Shown here one piece after another: positions 1 through 7,474 of a stretch of DNA of 64,000 nucleotides (the first letter of the stretch is position 1; each line of letters starts with the position of its first letter). The position numbers were made by a program, and so were the translations under genes. This DNA comes from G963674665 sp964609625 (lineage in GTDB: Bacteria > Desulfobacterota > Desulfovibrionia > Desulfovibrionales > Desulfovibrionaceae), in NCBI GenBank assembly GCA_964609625.1, contig CAZSRS010000011.1, positions 36,063-100,062 of the forward strand, in the 5' to 3' direction. The notes below the pieces were generated by a model. The model was not told the DNA's origin, did no database searches, and saw only the letters and a list, made by a program, of their open reading frames with translations.

Positions 1-144
1 CTTGTCCTTGGCCTGCTCCAGGGCGCTCGCGCAACTGCCCGCCTCGGCGGTGACCTCGTAGGCGCCTGTTTTGTGCACCAGGGCCTTGAGGCCCTCGCGG
101 AACAGGGGATGGTCGTCCACGATCATGATCCGGCAACGGCTCAT
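1..144 (-). CDS. Response regulator, NarL/FixJ type (N-terminal part only)
   Basis: Reading leftward from the ATG at 144, the first 47 codons encode the start of a CheY-like receiver: MSRCRIMIVDDHPLFREGL. The acidic pair 'DD' and 'HPLFREGL' are typical of NarL/FixJ regulators. The phosphoacceptor Asp and the LuxR-type HTH would lie beyond the window edge, so the DNA-binding class is inferred. The start codon overlaps the stop of the upstream kinase gene (ATGA), so the two are translationally coupled and almost certainly form a cognate pair. The regulon cannot be read from this fragment. Confidence 0.85.
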   Translation of the reverse strand, partial: MSRCRIMIVDDHPLFREGLKALVHKTGAYEVTAEAGSCASALEQAKDK

Positions 145-1280
145 CCTTGCCTCCGCAGGGGGATTTCCACCACGATCCTGGTTCCCCTGCCTGGAACGCT
201 GCGGACACGCAGGGTACCCCCGAGGATCCTGGCGCGCTCCCCCATGCTCCAGAGCCCCATGTGCCGCTCCCGCAGTTGTTCTCCGGAGCCTGTTTCCGAG
301 GCAAAGCCCTTGCCGTTGTCCTCGACGCGCAGGAACACGGAGGGGTGCGAGGCCACGAGCTTGACGGATACATGGCTGGCTTGGGCGTGCCGGCGCACGT
401 TGGACAAGGCCTCCTGGACGATGCGATAGACGTTGATCTGGAACTCGAAGTCGGGCTTGAGGCTGTCCATTCCCTCGGCCCGGAATTCCACGCGGATGCC
501 GTGGCGGGAGGAGAACTCGTCACAGAGCCGAAAAATCGTGCTGACCAACCCCAACTGCACGAGTCCCGGGGGCAACAGGGCGTAGGAGATGCCACGCAGG
601 GAGTCGATGACCCCGCTGACCTGGGTGGACAGCTCCTGGATTCGGGAGCCCAGGCAATTTTCCTGGCTTGCCCTGCCGCATTCCAGGGATTCGATGCCGA
701 TCTTGAGCATGCTCAGGGACTGGGCCACGTCATCGTGCAGTTCCCTGGCGATGCGTTGGCGCTCCACTTCCTGTGCGCGGATCAGCTCCCTGGACAGGGT
801 CCGCAGGTGTTCCTCGGTCCTGCGGGTCTCCATGATCCTCCCGAGGTTCTCGGCCACGGCCTGCAGGAGGTGGGTCTCCTCTTCCAGAAAGACATCCACA
901 TCGCTGCTGGTATCGGACTGGGGGGGCGGTTTGCGCAGATAGCAGACCTCCACGCGCCCCGCGTTCCGACCAAATGTGCGGACGGTCCTGTTCATGCGCC
1001 AACGCGTACGGCGGAAGCCCTCGGTGGCGTGACTTTGGCCGTCCAGCTCCACCCTGGCCGCGGCCAGCTCGGGGTGTTGCCAGGATTCCCGCAACCGTTG
1101 GGCCACCTCCTGGGCCAGTTCGTCCAAGGAGATGTCCTTGCGTTGGGCCAGGCGGGATATGGCGTAGAGGCAGCCCAGCTCCTTGACCCGCTCGCGCAGG
1201 TCGCGCTCCACCGCGGACATGGGCTGAATGGAAGCGGACTCCTTGGAAATTCCGGATGTGTTTTCAGTGATTGCGTGCAT
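141..1280 (-). CDS. Soluble sensor histidine kinase, NarX/DegS (HisKA_3) type
   Basis: A 379-residue kinase. The N-terminal ~140 residues have no membrane segment and look like a short cytoplasmic GAF-like sensor followed by a coiled coil. The HisKA_3 dimerisation/phosphoacceptor box is RELHDDVAQSL with His182. The C-terminal HATPase shows QEALSNVRRHA (N box), VEDNGKGF (G1) and GLWSMGERA (G2). I chose the ATG at 1280 (MHAITENT) because the longer frame upstream runs through the terminator hairpin of the previous gene and looks non-coding. It overlaps the downstream response regulator by ATGA. The signal is unknown. A cytoplasmic sensor in this family often reports redox, gas or metabolite state, but nothing here fixes which. 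Confidence 0.85.
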   Translation of the reverse strand: MHAITENTSGISKESASIQPMSAVERDLRERVKELGCLYAISRLAQRKDISLDELAQEVAQRLRESWQHPELAAARVELDGQSHATEGFRRTRWRMNRTVRTFGRNAGRVEVCYLRKPPPQSDTSSDVDVFLEEETHLLQAVAENLGRIMETRRTEEHLRTLSRELIRAQEVERQRIARELHDDVAQSLSMLKIGIESLECGRASQENCLGSRIQELSTQVSGVIDSLRGISYALLPPGLVQLGLVSTIFRLCDEFSSRHGIRVEFRAEGMDSLKPDFEFQINVYRIVQEALSNVRRHAQASHVSVKLVASHPSVFLRVEDNGKGFASETGSGEQLRERHMGLWSMGERARILGGTLRVRSVPGRGTRIVVEIPLRRQG

Positions 1281-1334
1281 GGCTGCCCTGACGATAGCAT
1301 TGGAGCAAGGACTTGTCAGCCGCTCCTTCCTGAA

Positions 1335-1365
1335 CCCGCACCCGGTCGTGAGGACCGGGTGCGGG
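1335..1365 (-). terminator. Perfect 13-bp hairpin after the glutamate-synthase-like gene
   Basis: CCCGCACCCGGTC (1335-1347) and its exact reverse complement (1353-1365) flank a 5-nt loop. It lies 13 nt past the stop of the minus-strand gene at 1378. There is no U-tract, so termination may be weak, partial or Rho-assisted. Confidence 0.5.
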
Positions 1366-1377
1366 GAGGTGTGCGTC

Positions 1378-3018
1378 TCAGGAGAGCAGAATCTTTCTGG
1401 CGATTTCGTCCTGGGCATCGGTGCAGAAGGGGATACCGGTCTCGCGCGCTGTCTCCCTGTTGGCGGCAAAGAGATCTTCGCGGCTGATGTGGTCGACGCG
1501 GAACTTCCTGACACCGGCGAGGAACTGCTGCAAGCCAGCGCCCAGTTTATCCGCCAGGCACCACATGGCTATGGCACCGAGGGGGATTTCCTTCATGGCC
1601 TCGTGCCCGATCTTGGCCTCCACGTCGTGGTAGCAGGCGAAGATCTTTTCCGGAGTGTCGCCGAAGTTCTTGACCGTAGCGGGCAGGGTGTCCCAGTTGC
1701 CGTGCACCGTGTTCTTGCGTTCGGGGAAGATCACGCCCTCGATGTTGGAGCCCAGGAAGCCGGGGATCATGATGGCGCGCCCCATGCAAATCAGTTTGGT
1801 GAAGGGCGCTCCCAGGGCCAGGGCCTTGAAGATTTGGTCTTCCCGCGCCAGACCGCCGGCAAAGGACATGTCCACGGGACGCATGCCCTTGGTGGCCAGT
1901 AGGGCGGCGTATTCGTAGGCCTTGGCGTGCAGCAACACCGAAGGTACGCCCCAGGTCTCCATCATGTTCCAGGGGCTCATGCCGGTGCCGCCGCCGGCAC
2001 CGTCGATGGTCAGGAGGTCGAGCCCGGCCTCCGAAGCCAGGCGGATGGCCAGGGCCAGGGGCTCCATGCCGTAGCATCCGGTCTTCAGGGAGATGCGCTT
2101 GCAGCCCAGGGAGCGCAGTTGGTGCACGGCGTCGTGGAAATTGGCGCGCACGTCCTCCCAGCCGCTCTGTTCGGTGTAACCCAGCCGGCTGTGACGGGCG
2201 AAACAGGAGATGGAGCCTTCGGCAAAGGCCTGCCGCACACCTGGCAGATCCGGATCTGGATCCACCAGATAGCCGCGTTCCTTGAGGAACTTGGCATATT
2301 CCACGGTGCCAACCTTGATCTCGCCGCCGATGTTCTTGGCCCCTTGCCCCCACTTGAGTTCGATCATCATGTCGTCGCCGTGCTTGTCCAGGATGTATTC
2401 CGCCACGCCGTTGCGGGCGTCCTCGACATTGAGCTGCACGATGACGGCACCATAGCCGTCGTAGTAGCGCTTGTAGGTGGCGATGCGGCGGTCCATTTCC
2501 GGGGCCTTGGTAATATGGCCCTTGGAAATCTGCGCTTCCTTGTCCACGCCTACCACGTTCTCGCCGATGACCACGGGGATGCCCACCAAGGCACAGCCGA
2601 TGGCAAAGGAATCCCAGTAGCGGGCGGCGATGAGGGTCGATCCCAGGGCACCGGTCATCAACGGCATTCTGATTTTGGTTTTCTTGCCGTTGCCGAAGGC
2701 CGTTTCCAGGCTGACGTTGGTGAACAGGCAGTTGTCGGCGTTGCGCGAAGTATTTTGTGCCAAGCCCCGCGCACCGTAAAGGTTCCCCTGAATGCGCAGC
2801 GAGTTGTAGGAAACACCCACATGGGTGTTGTTGTCGCTGCCGGCCGTCACCAGCCCGTAGTCCCTGGGATAGAGCACCGACCTGCCCTGGAGCGAGGCAA
2901 GCCATGTCTCGCACTTGCCCGCGCAGTCTGCCCTGCACAAGGTGCACAGACCGGATTGGCAGGCGGTTCCCCTGTTGGTGGTGCCGATGACGTCGTTGCC
3001 CTTTGACCTCTTTTGCAT
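1378..3018 (-). CDS. FMN-binding glutamate-synthase family protein (GltB alpha-subunit-like)
   Basis: A 546-residue protein. From about residue 60 it matches the FMN/central domain of glutamate synthases (COG0069 type): the glycine-rich segment TIDGAGGGTGMSPW and 'SLKTGCYGMEP' fit the flavin barrel. It lacks the glutaminase domain of full-length GltB (which is ~1500 residues). The N-terminus carries a cysteine cluster, CQSGLCTLCRADCAGKC, that could bind an Fe-S cluster. Archaeal and sulfate-reducer homologues of this size exist. Whether it makes glutamate, or does another amidotransfer or redox reaction, is not settled by sequence. The start is supported by AAGGAG 6-9 nt upstream of the ATG. 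It is separated by a hairpin from the kinase gene downstream. Confidence 0.8.
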   Translation of the reverse strand: MQKRSKGNDVIGTTNRGTACQSGLCTLCRADCAGKCETWLASLQGRSVLYPRDYGLVTAGSDNNTHVGVSYNSLRIQGNLYGARGLAQNTSRNADNCLFTNVSLETAFGNGKKTKIRMPLMTGALGSTLIAARYWDSFAIGCALVGIPVVIGENVVGVDKEAQISKGHITKAPEMDRRIATYKRYYDGYGAVIVQLNVEDARNGVAEYILDKHGDDMMIELKWGQGAKNIGGEIKVGTVEYAKFLKERGYLVDPDPDLPGVRQAFAEGSISCFARHSRLGYTEQSGWEDVRANFHDAVHQLRSLGCKRISLKTGCYGMEPLALAIRLASEAGLDLLTIDGAGGGTGMSPWNMMETWGVPSVLLHAKAYEYAALLATKGMRPVDMSFAGGLAREDQIFKALALGAPFTKLICMGRAIMIPGFLGSNIEGVIFPERKNTVHGNWDTLPATVKNFGDTPEKIFACYHDVEAKIGHEAMKEIPLGAIAMWCLADKLGAGLQQFLAGVRKFRVDHISREDLFAANRETARETGIPFCTDAQDEIARKILLS

Positions 3019-3239
3019 GAAATTTCTCCTTGGCTGCTTGGAATATCCCGATGTTACCGAGCGCTCCCAGATGCCTGAAAAATAACGGGGAACCTGCGAG
3101 GCCGGATGCTCTTTACGGATGCGCGCAAGAAATTAGCCTCGGTTTTCCCTTCGGTCGATAGGGAGAATCCTCGATTCTTTGGGACATTCTCCCAAAATTG
3201 ACCAAGGATTCATCCCGAGTACTTGAGCAACCTCGCCTA

Positions 3240-3269
3240 TTCACCAGCCGCGCCGTAAGGGCGTATAGT
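3240..3269 (+). promoter_or_regulatory. Candidate sigma70 promoter for the STAS-MreB-like pair
   Basis: TTCACC (3240-3245), an 18-nt spacer and TATAGT (3264-3269) lie about 90 nt before the STAS start. The match is moderate. The rest of the 338-bp gap between the divergent genes (3019-3356) shows no gene. Confidence 0.35.
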
Positions 3270-3356
3270 CCCTGAAAGAGCGTGCCAGAAGTACGCGCTG
3301 TTCCCGAGGCCCTGCCTCGATACGCTCGAAACACCAGCACATTGTTGGAGATGGTC

Positions 3357-3887
3357 ATGCGCCAGCCGTTCCTCCCTTTGCCCGAGCCCTTGCCAGCACT
3401 GCTGGCCGAGGCGCTGCACCGCACGGATGGAGAACCCGAGGTGGTATCCTGGAGCCATCTGGACGAAGCGCGGCTGCGGGTGGTCTTGGGAACCACGATC
3501 CGCTCCACTCGAGGCTGGAACCTGGCTTACTGCGCCCTTGGAGATAAGACCGTGCTGCTGGCGCGCCTCCTCCCACAGCGCTTGGAACTGGCTCCCGTGG
3601 GCGACTTGCGTGGCGAGGCGGTACGCAACCTGGGCGATGCCCTGCTCGAGGGGCTCGAAGAGGGGTGCGCCCGTTTTCTCCTGGATTTCTCCAGGGTCAG
3701 GGATATGGGCTCCCCGGCATTGGGCGTGTTGCTGAGCTTCAAACGGACCTTGATCAAGGAGGGACGGCTCCAGGATCTGGAGCTGCGGCCGGAGCCCTCT
3801 GCCGCCTGTCGCGTTCAGGCGAGTGAAGTGACATTCGCCCCTCAATCGTGTGCCGTGTCCCTGCGCGAGGTCTTGTCGTGTTTCTGA
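3357..3887 (+). CDS. STAS-domain protein (anti-sigma-factor-antagonist-like), coupled to MreB paralogue
   Basis: A 176-residue protein. The C-terminal half (about residues 85-165) reads as a STAS domain: 'FLLDFSRVRDMGSPALGVLLSF' resembles the strand-loop-helix around the phosphorylatable Ser of SpoIIAA-like proteins, with Ser in DMGSPALG at the expected place. The N-terminal half is unfamiliar. I chose the ATG at 3357 because GGAG sits 6 nt before it; an in-frame ATG at 3282 would add 25 residues. The stop overlaps the start of the MreB-like gene (TGATG), so both are made together. Role inferred: a partner-switching or scaffold regulator acting on or with the MreB-like protein. Confidence 0.7.
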   Translation: MRQPFLPLPEPLPALLAEALHRTDGEPEVVSWSHLDEARLRVVLGTTIRSTRGWNLAYCALGDKTVLLARLLPQRLELAPVGDLRGEAVRNLGDALLEGLEEGCARFLLDFSRVRDMGSPALGVLLSFKRTLIKEGRLQDLELRPEPSAACRVQASEVTFAPQSCAVSLREVLSCF

Positions 3888-4927
3888 TGCCTGCCCCTGA
3901 ACAGGGATTCAGCCTCCGCTCCTGCGATCTTGCCGTGGATTTCGGCACAGGAAATGTCGTGATTTGGGAGAGGAAGCGCGGCATCATTCTTCAGGAACCA
4001 AGCCTGGCTGCCTTCAGCGCCCGTACGTTTGGCAAGGGCAACTGCCGGGAGGTGCTGGCCGTGGGGCGCGAAGCTCGGGCCATGTTGGGCAGAACGCCGC
4101 GGGGAGTCACAGTGGTCCAGCCCATGAGTTGCGGAGTCATCGCCGACCTCGCGTCGGCCGAGGCACTCCTGAAACGAATGCTGCGCTCCGTGGCTCGCCA
4201 GGGACTGCTCAACCGCCGGCGGCTGGTCATCGGCATCCCGCCGGATGTCACGGATGTGGAGCGCAAGGCCTTTGCCACCGCGGCTCGGGACCTGGGCGCC
4301 ACGCAGGTCTACAGCCTGCCCGCGCCCTTGGCCGCAGCCATGGGCGCCGGCCTGGTCGTGGAGACGCCGCGCGCGAACATGATCCTGGATCTCGGCAGCG
4401 GCTGCTGCGAGGCCGCCGTGCTCTCCCTGGGGGGCATAGTGCTCTGCCGCACCCTGCGCAGCGGCGGGCAAGACCTCGACGCGGCACTGCAACACCTGCT
4501 CAAGACCCAGTTCCATCTGCTTGCCGGCCGCGAGGCCTGCGAAACCCTGCGCATGGAGCTGGGATCCCTGGACCCTGCCCGTGACGACGAATTCGGGGAG
4601 ATCAAGGGACGGGACACCGCAAGCGGTCTGCCGCGCACCCTGGAACTCTCGGCCGGATCCTTGCGCCCCCTGCTGACCGGTTTCGCCCGCGGCGTGGCCG
4701 GCTTGGCCAGAGAGGTCCTCGAGCGTTGCCCCCCCGAGCTGGCCGCGGACTTGGTGGATCAGGGCCTGACCCTCTGTGGGGGGCTTGCCCGGCAACACGG
4801 ACTGGACGCCTTCCTGCGACAGGTCCTGCACCTGGAAATGCACGTGGACGAAGCACCGCTGACCACGGTGGCCCGCGGTCTCGGTCTAGCCCTGGAACGT
4901 CGGGTGGATGGACTCTGTACCGCCTAG
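3887..4927 (+). CDS. Divergent MreB/actin-like protein (likely non-hydrolysing paralogue)
   Basis: A 346-residue actin-fold protein the length of MreB. Phosphate-1 motif: DFGTGN at residues 18-23. 'RLVIGIPPDVTDVERKA' and the adenosine-site segment LCGGLARQHGLDAFL match MreB closely. Two motifs are degraded. The MreB 'IEEP' segment holding the catalytic Glu reads LPAP (residues 144-147, before LAAAMGAG). Phosphate-2 reads DLGSGCCEAA (168-177) instead of D-x-G-G-G-T-T-E. So nucleotide may bind but hydrolysis is doubtful. It is not in an mreBCD context and follows a STAS gene, so it is probably not the shape-determining MreB but a specialised filament or scaffold protein. Confidence 0.8.
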   Translation: MPAPEQGFSLRSCDLAVDFGTGNVVIWERKRGIILQEPSLAAFSARTFGKGNCREVLAVGREARAMLGRTPRGVTVVQPMSCGVIADLASAEALLKRMLRSVARQGLLNRRRLVIGIPPDVTDVERKAFATAARDLGATQVYSLPAPLAAAMGAGLVVETPRANMILDLGSGCCEAAVLSLGGIVLCRTLRSGGQDLDAALQHLLKTQFHLLAGREACETLRMELGSLDPARDDEFGEIKGRDTASGLPRTLELSAGSLRPLLTGFARGVAGLAREVLERCPPELAADLVDQGLTLCGGLARQHGLDAFLRQVLHLEMHVDEAPLTTVARGLGLALERRVDGLCTA

Positions 4928-4963
4928 CATGTCGCCCCTGCAATACATGCTGCATTTCAGGAG

Positions 4964-5017
4964 CCTGGTTGTGGGGAAGAGCCAGTATTTCGGGAACGCG
5001 CTATTTCCCCAACCAGG
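4964..5017 (+). terminator. Imperfect long hairpin downstream of the MreB-like gene
   Basis: CCTGGTTGTGGGGAA (4964-4978) pairs with TTCCCCAACCAGG (5005-5017), leaving a 2-nt bulge and a ~26-nt loop. Only a short T-stretch follows (ATTTT near 5023). It may be the end of the STAS-MreB transcript or an mRNA-stabilising stem. Confidence 0.4.
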
Positions 5018-5100
5018 ATAGCATTTTCAGTAACCGTGCGGCGCATCACGCAAAAACTGTTTCCGTTTCACCACGCCATGATCAGCTTGGGATCTTTTTC

Positions 5101-5128
5101 TTGACAACTCCAGGAAATAGTCAATAAC
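5101..5128 (+). promoter_or_regulatory. Promoter of the SRP RNA gene
   Basis: A perfect -35 TTGACA (5101-5106), a 16-nt spacer and AATAAC (5123-5128) place transcription start near 5135, just before the 5' strand of the SRP RNA stem. Confidence 0.6.
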
Positions 5129-5149
5129 CTGAAAGTTCGATCGCAGCAT

Positions 5150-5236
5150 GGGGAGCCGGGCGGCAGTAGCGCCGCGAACCCCGTCAGGTCCGAAAGGAAG
5201 CAGCGGTAGTGGTTGCCGCTGGGTGTCCGGCTCCCA
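5150..5236 (+). ncRNA. ffs: Signal recognition particle RNA (small bacterial 4.5S type)
   Basis: The conserved SRP domain IV signature GGTCCGAAAGGAAGCAGC is at 5187-5204 with its GGAA tetraloop. The flanking ends close as a perfect 9-bp stem: GGGAGCCGG (5151-5159) with CCGGCTCCC (5227-5235). The size (~87 nt) fits the 4.5S RNA of Gram-negative bacteria, which lacks the Alu domain. It binds Ffh to target membrane and secreted proteins. It has its own promoter upstream and a terminator immediately downstream. The exact 5' end is not determined. Confidence 0.93.
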
Positions 5237-5275
5237 TAAGAGCCCAGGGCTTCGGCCTTGGGCTCTTACGTTTTC
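5237..5275 (+). terminator. Rho-independent terminator of ffs
   Basis: A 14-bp stem (TAAGAGCCCAGGGC with its partner ending at 5268, one G-U pair) closed by a TTCG tetraloop (5251-5254), followed by C-G-TTTT (5271-5274). This is a textbook intrinsic terminator. Confidence 0.85.
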
Positions 5276-5341
5276 CATGAGCGTCCCTTGTATTTTTCCA
5301 TCCTCGTGCACATCAGCTTGACGAAGCAGCTCAACGGGCAT

Positions 5342-5356
5342 ATTGGTCCAACCAAT
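5342..5356. promoter_or_regulatory. GntR/FadR-type operator O1
   Basis: Palindrome ATTGGT-CCA-ACCAAT, upstream of the TSUP exporter gene. It has the form of PdhR/LldR-class sites (ATTGGT, 3 nt, ACCAAT, from knowledge of that family). A FadR-family regulator is encoded 1 kb downstream. Confidence 0.75.
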
Positions 5357-5370
5357 GTGCGAATATGTTG

Positions 5371-5385
5371 ATTGGTTGGACCACA
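5371..5385. promoter_or_regulatory. GntR/FadR-type operator O2
   Basis: ATTGGT-TGG-ACCACA, a near-perfect second copy with its centre 29 bp (about three helical turns) from O1. It covers the likely -35 to -10 region of the exporter promoter (possible TTGATT at 5368 and TATCAT at 5389), so a bound regulator would block RNA polymerase. Confidence 0.7.
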
Positions 5386-5447
5386 TTGTATCATACACCG
5401 CCCCGCGCCGTGGGACGGCACGGGCATCCGCCCTGGGAGGCTGGAAC

Positions 5448-6245
5448 ATGCTGGAGATCATGGTCATGTACGCATTGGCTGGGGGCGTGGCCGGCATTCT
5501 GGCCGGCCTGCTGGGCATCGGTGGGGGGCTGGTCATCGTGCCCATGCTGGTGTTCTGTCTCGGACTGCAGGGGCTCGACTCGCCCCAGATCATGCAGATC
5601 GCCCTGGCCACCTCCATGGCCAGCATCATGTTCACGGCAGTGTCCAGTTTCATGGCACATCATCGTCGCGGTGCCGTGGCCTGGGACATCGTGCGGCGCA
5701 TCGTGCCCGGCATCCTCGTGGGAACCCTGGCCGGATCGTTCCTGGCGTCGTCCGTGCCCTCGGACTGGCTCAAGGGCTTCTTCGTGCTGTTCCTTTTGTA
5801 TGTATCCACGCAGATGTTCAAGCCGGCTCGAATCACGTCCTCGCGTCCGCTGCCGGGGCGGGCTGGGATGTTCGGCGCGGGCGGAACCATCGGCGTGTTC
5901 TCGGCCCTCGTGGGCATCGGCGGGGGAACATTGTCCGTGCCGTTCATGGCCTGGCACGGGGTGGAATTGCACCGCGCCATCGGCACCTCGGCGGCCATCG
6001 GCTTTCCCATCGCCATCGCCGGCAGCATCGGCTACGTGTACAACGGCTTGGGAGTGGGCGGTTTGCCGGCCGGGTCCCTGGGATTCGTCTATCTGCCGGC
6101 CCTGGCCGGCATAGTGCTGGTGAGCGTGCTCACGGCGCCCCTGGGCGTTCGTCTGGCGCACAAACTGCCCGTGGCCAGGTTGAGGCGCGTTTTTGCCGTG
6201 CTGCTGCTGGTGGTGGCCCTGAAAATGTTCGTCAGCCTGCTGTGA
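5448..6245 (+). CDS. TSUP (TauE/SafE) family anion exporter
   Basis: A 265-residue integral membrane protein with two homologous halves. Each starts with the family's glycine-rich helix pair: GILAGLLGIGGGLVIVPML near the N-terminus and IGVFSALVGIGGGTLSVPF in the second half. About 8 membrane helices are visible. TSUP proteins export or take up small sulfur- or carbon-containing anions (sulfite, sulfoacetate, sulfolactate and similar). The substrate here is not shown by sequence. The start at 5448 is set by GGGAGG 7 nt upstream; the frame upstream of it overlaps the operators. It sits between two operators and a FadR-type regulator gene, so it is probably induced by the carboxylate or sulfonate that the regulator senses. 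Confidence 0.85.
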   Translation: MLEIMVMYALAGGVAGILAGLLGIGGGLVIVPMLVFCLGLQGLDSPQIMQIALATSMASIMFTAVSSFMAHHRRGAVAWDIVRRIVPGILVGTLAGSFLASSVPSDWLKGFFVLFLLYVSTQMFKPARITSSRPLPGRAGMFGAGGTIGVFSALVGIGGGTLSVPFMAWHGVELHRAIGTSAAIGFPIAIAGSIGYVYNGLGVGGLPAGSLGFVYLPALAGIVLVSVLTAPLGVRLAHKLPVARLRRVFAVLLLVVALKMFVSLL

Positions 6246-6297
6246 TGTCTGACGACCGCACTCCCAGACCTTGCCTTGCCCATGGGGGGAGTGGCAT

Positions 6298-6312
6298 GTT
6301 GGTCCAACCAAT
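6298..6312. promoter_or_regulatory. GntR/FadR-type operator O3 (autoregulatory)
   Basis: GTTGGT-CCA-ACCAAT, the third copy of the same palindrome, 46 nt before the TTG start of the regulator gene. Its position suggests the regulator controls its own synthesis as well as the exporter. Confidence 0.7.
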
Positions 6313-6357
6313 GCGAACGCAGTCTCTTGGGCTGCGCAACGATTGTCGGGAGGGCGC

Positions 6358-7053
6358 TTGGCACGTTACCGGGACATCGTGATCCGGCTCAAGGATCTCA
6401 TTGCAACCCACGGCCTGACCGCGGGCCAACGTCTGCCGGCCGAGCGGGAATTGGCCGAGCTGTTTCAGGTTTCGCGCACCAGCGTGCGCGAGGCCATCCG
6501 CGCGCTGGCAGAGCAGGGTGTGCTGGAGAGCCGCCAGGGCGACGGCACCTACGTGCGCGAACACGATCCAGGAGCCCTGGCCCAGGCGTGCAGCCAGGTT
6601 TTTGCCGCACATGGCCGCCGTCTGCGCGAGATCATGGAGTTCCGGAACATCCTGGAACCGGGATTGGCCACGCTGGCCGCCCAACGAGCCACGGCCGAGG
6701 ATGTGGCCCGACTCAAGGTCCTGGCCTGCGACCAGCAGCGCCTGATCCTGACCGACGAGGACGATTCCCCGCTGGATGCGGCCTTCCACCTCCAGTTGGC
6801 CCGCGCCACGGGTAACCACGTGCTGGTGGACGTGCTGGACGCCCTGGGGGCGGTGCTGCAGCAGAGTCGGGCCGAGCACCTGCGCGGCCCGGAGCGGCGC
6901 CGGGCTTCCCAGGAGAGCCACCTGCGGATTATCGACGCCGTGGAAGCCCGAGCGCCGGAGGCCGCGCGCAAGGCCATGGAAGAGCACCTGCGCCTGGTAT
7001 GGCTCGAATTGCTGGGCGAGATCGAACCCGATACCGGCAACACGCAATGGTGA
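6358..7053 (+). CDS. FadR-family GntR transcriptional regulator (winged HTH + FCD)
   Basis: A 231-residue protein. The N-terminal winged helix is clear: RLPAERELAELFQVSRTSVREAIRAL, then GVLESRQGDGTYV as the wing. The C-terminal ~150 residues are an all-helical FCD domain, with EFRNILEPGLATLAA, 'FHLQLARATGNHVL' and 'ESHLRIIDAVEAR' supplying the Asp/His metal-ligand type positions. I chose TTG at 6358, preceded by GGGAGG. An ATG at 6271 is in frame but would put operator O3 inside the gene. Three copies of a PdhR/LldR-like palindrome surround the preceding exporter gene and are the obvious targets. The effector is probably a small organic acid (typical for FCD domains). Confidence 0.88.
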   Translation: MARYRDIVIRLKDLIATHGLTAGQRLPAERELAELFQVSRTSVREAIRALAEQGVLESRQGDGTYVREHDPGALAQACSQVFAAHGRRLREIMEFRNILEPGLATLAAQRATAEDVARLKVLACDQQRLILTDEDDSPLDAAFHLQLARATGNHVLVDVLDALGAVLQQSRAEHLRGPERRRASQESHLRIIDAVEARAPEAARKAMEEHLRLVWLELLGEIEPDTGNTQW

Positions 7054-7067
7054 TGAAAAGATTCGCC

Positions 7068-7101
7068 GGGGGGAAACCTTTCTGAAGAAAGGTTTCCCCC
7101 C
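7068..7101 (+). terminator. Strong hairpin terminator / dispersed Desulfovibrio-type element
   Basis: GGGGGGAAACCTTTC (7068-7082), loop TGAA, and the exact complement (7087-7101), a perfect 15-bp stem 14 nt after the regulator stop. It is followed by AAACCCCCCTTCCAAAGACTT, not by a U-tract. I recall this hairpin-plus-tail as a recurring intergenic element in Desulfovibrio genomes; that is memory, not a search. Confidence 0.65.
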
Positions 7102-7474
7102 AAACCCCCCTTCCAAAGACTTCTGGGGAATGGATGATACAGCGCCACAGGATGGGGCGCCCGCGAGCGCAGCGAACGTAAGCGCAGGCAAGACCGCGCT
7201 CTTGCCGGAGCGGTCAGCGCATCGTCGCACAGGACGTGCGGCGGGCGCGACATCTGGTCAATCGGGGCGTCCCCGAATAGATCCTGGCCCATCGGGCCAG
7301 GTGTGGCGGGCCAGGTGCAGGCTGTCCTTTCTTTTACGGTGGCAAACCGTCGCCGCAGGGACCTGAAAAATCCCGCGTGTCACTTGACACACCTCCTGTA
7401 AAGGAATAGGAACACCCCTCCCCTTTGCCCTCCTTGCGCATACGGTTCTGCTGGACCCAGACCCGGAGATCATC
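7102..7474. other. Intergenic region with small hairpins and weak promoter
   Basis: No convincing gene in ~370 bp. It holds a short hairpin, CCTGGCCC-ATC-GGGCCAGG (7283-7301), and a possible promoter for the MATE gene: TTGACA (7384-7389), 17 nt, TAGGAA (7407-7412). The -10 is poor. Confidence 0.4.

Noticed and set aside
147..1487. Long plus-strand open frame (446 codons) opposite the histidine kinase
   Set aside because: It is the complement of a clear kinase gene in GC-rich DNA, with no recognisable domain and low-complexity composition.
6271..6357. ATG at 6271 as start of the GntR regulator
   Set aside because: It would place operator O3 inside the coding region and add 29 residues before a normal FadR-type N-terminus.
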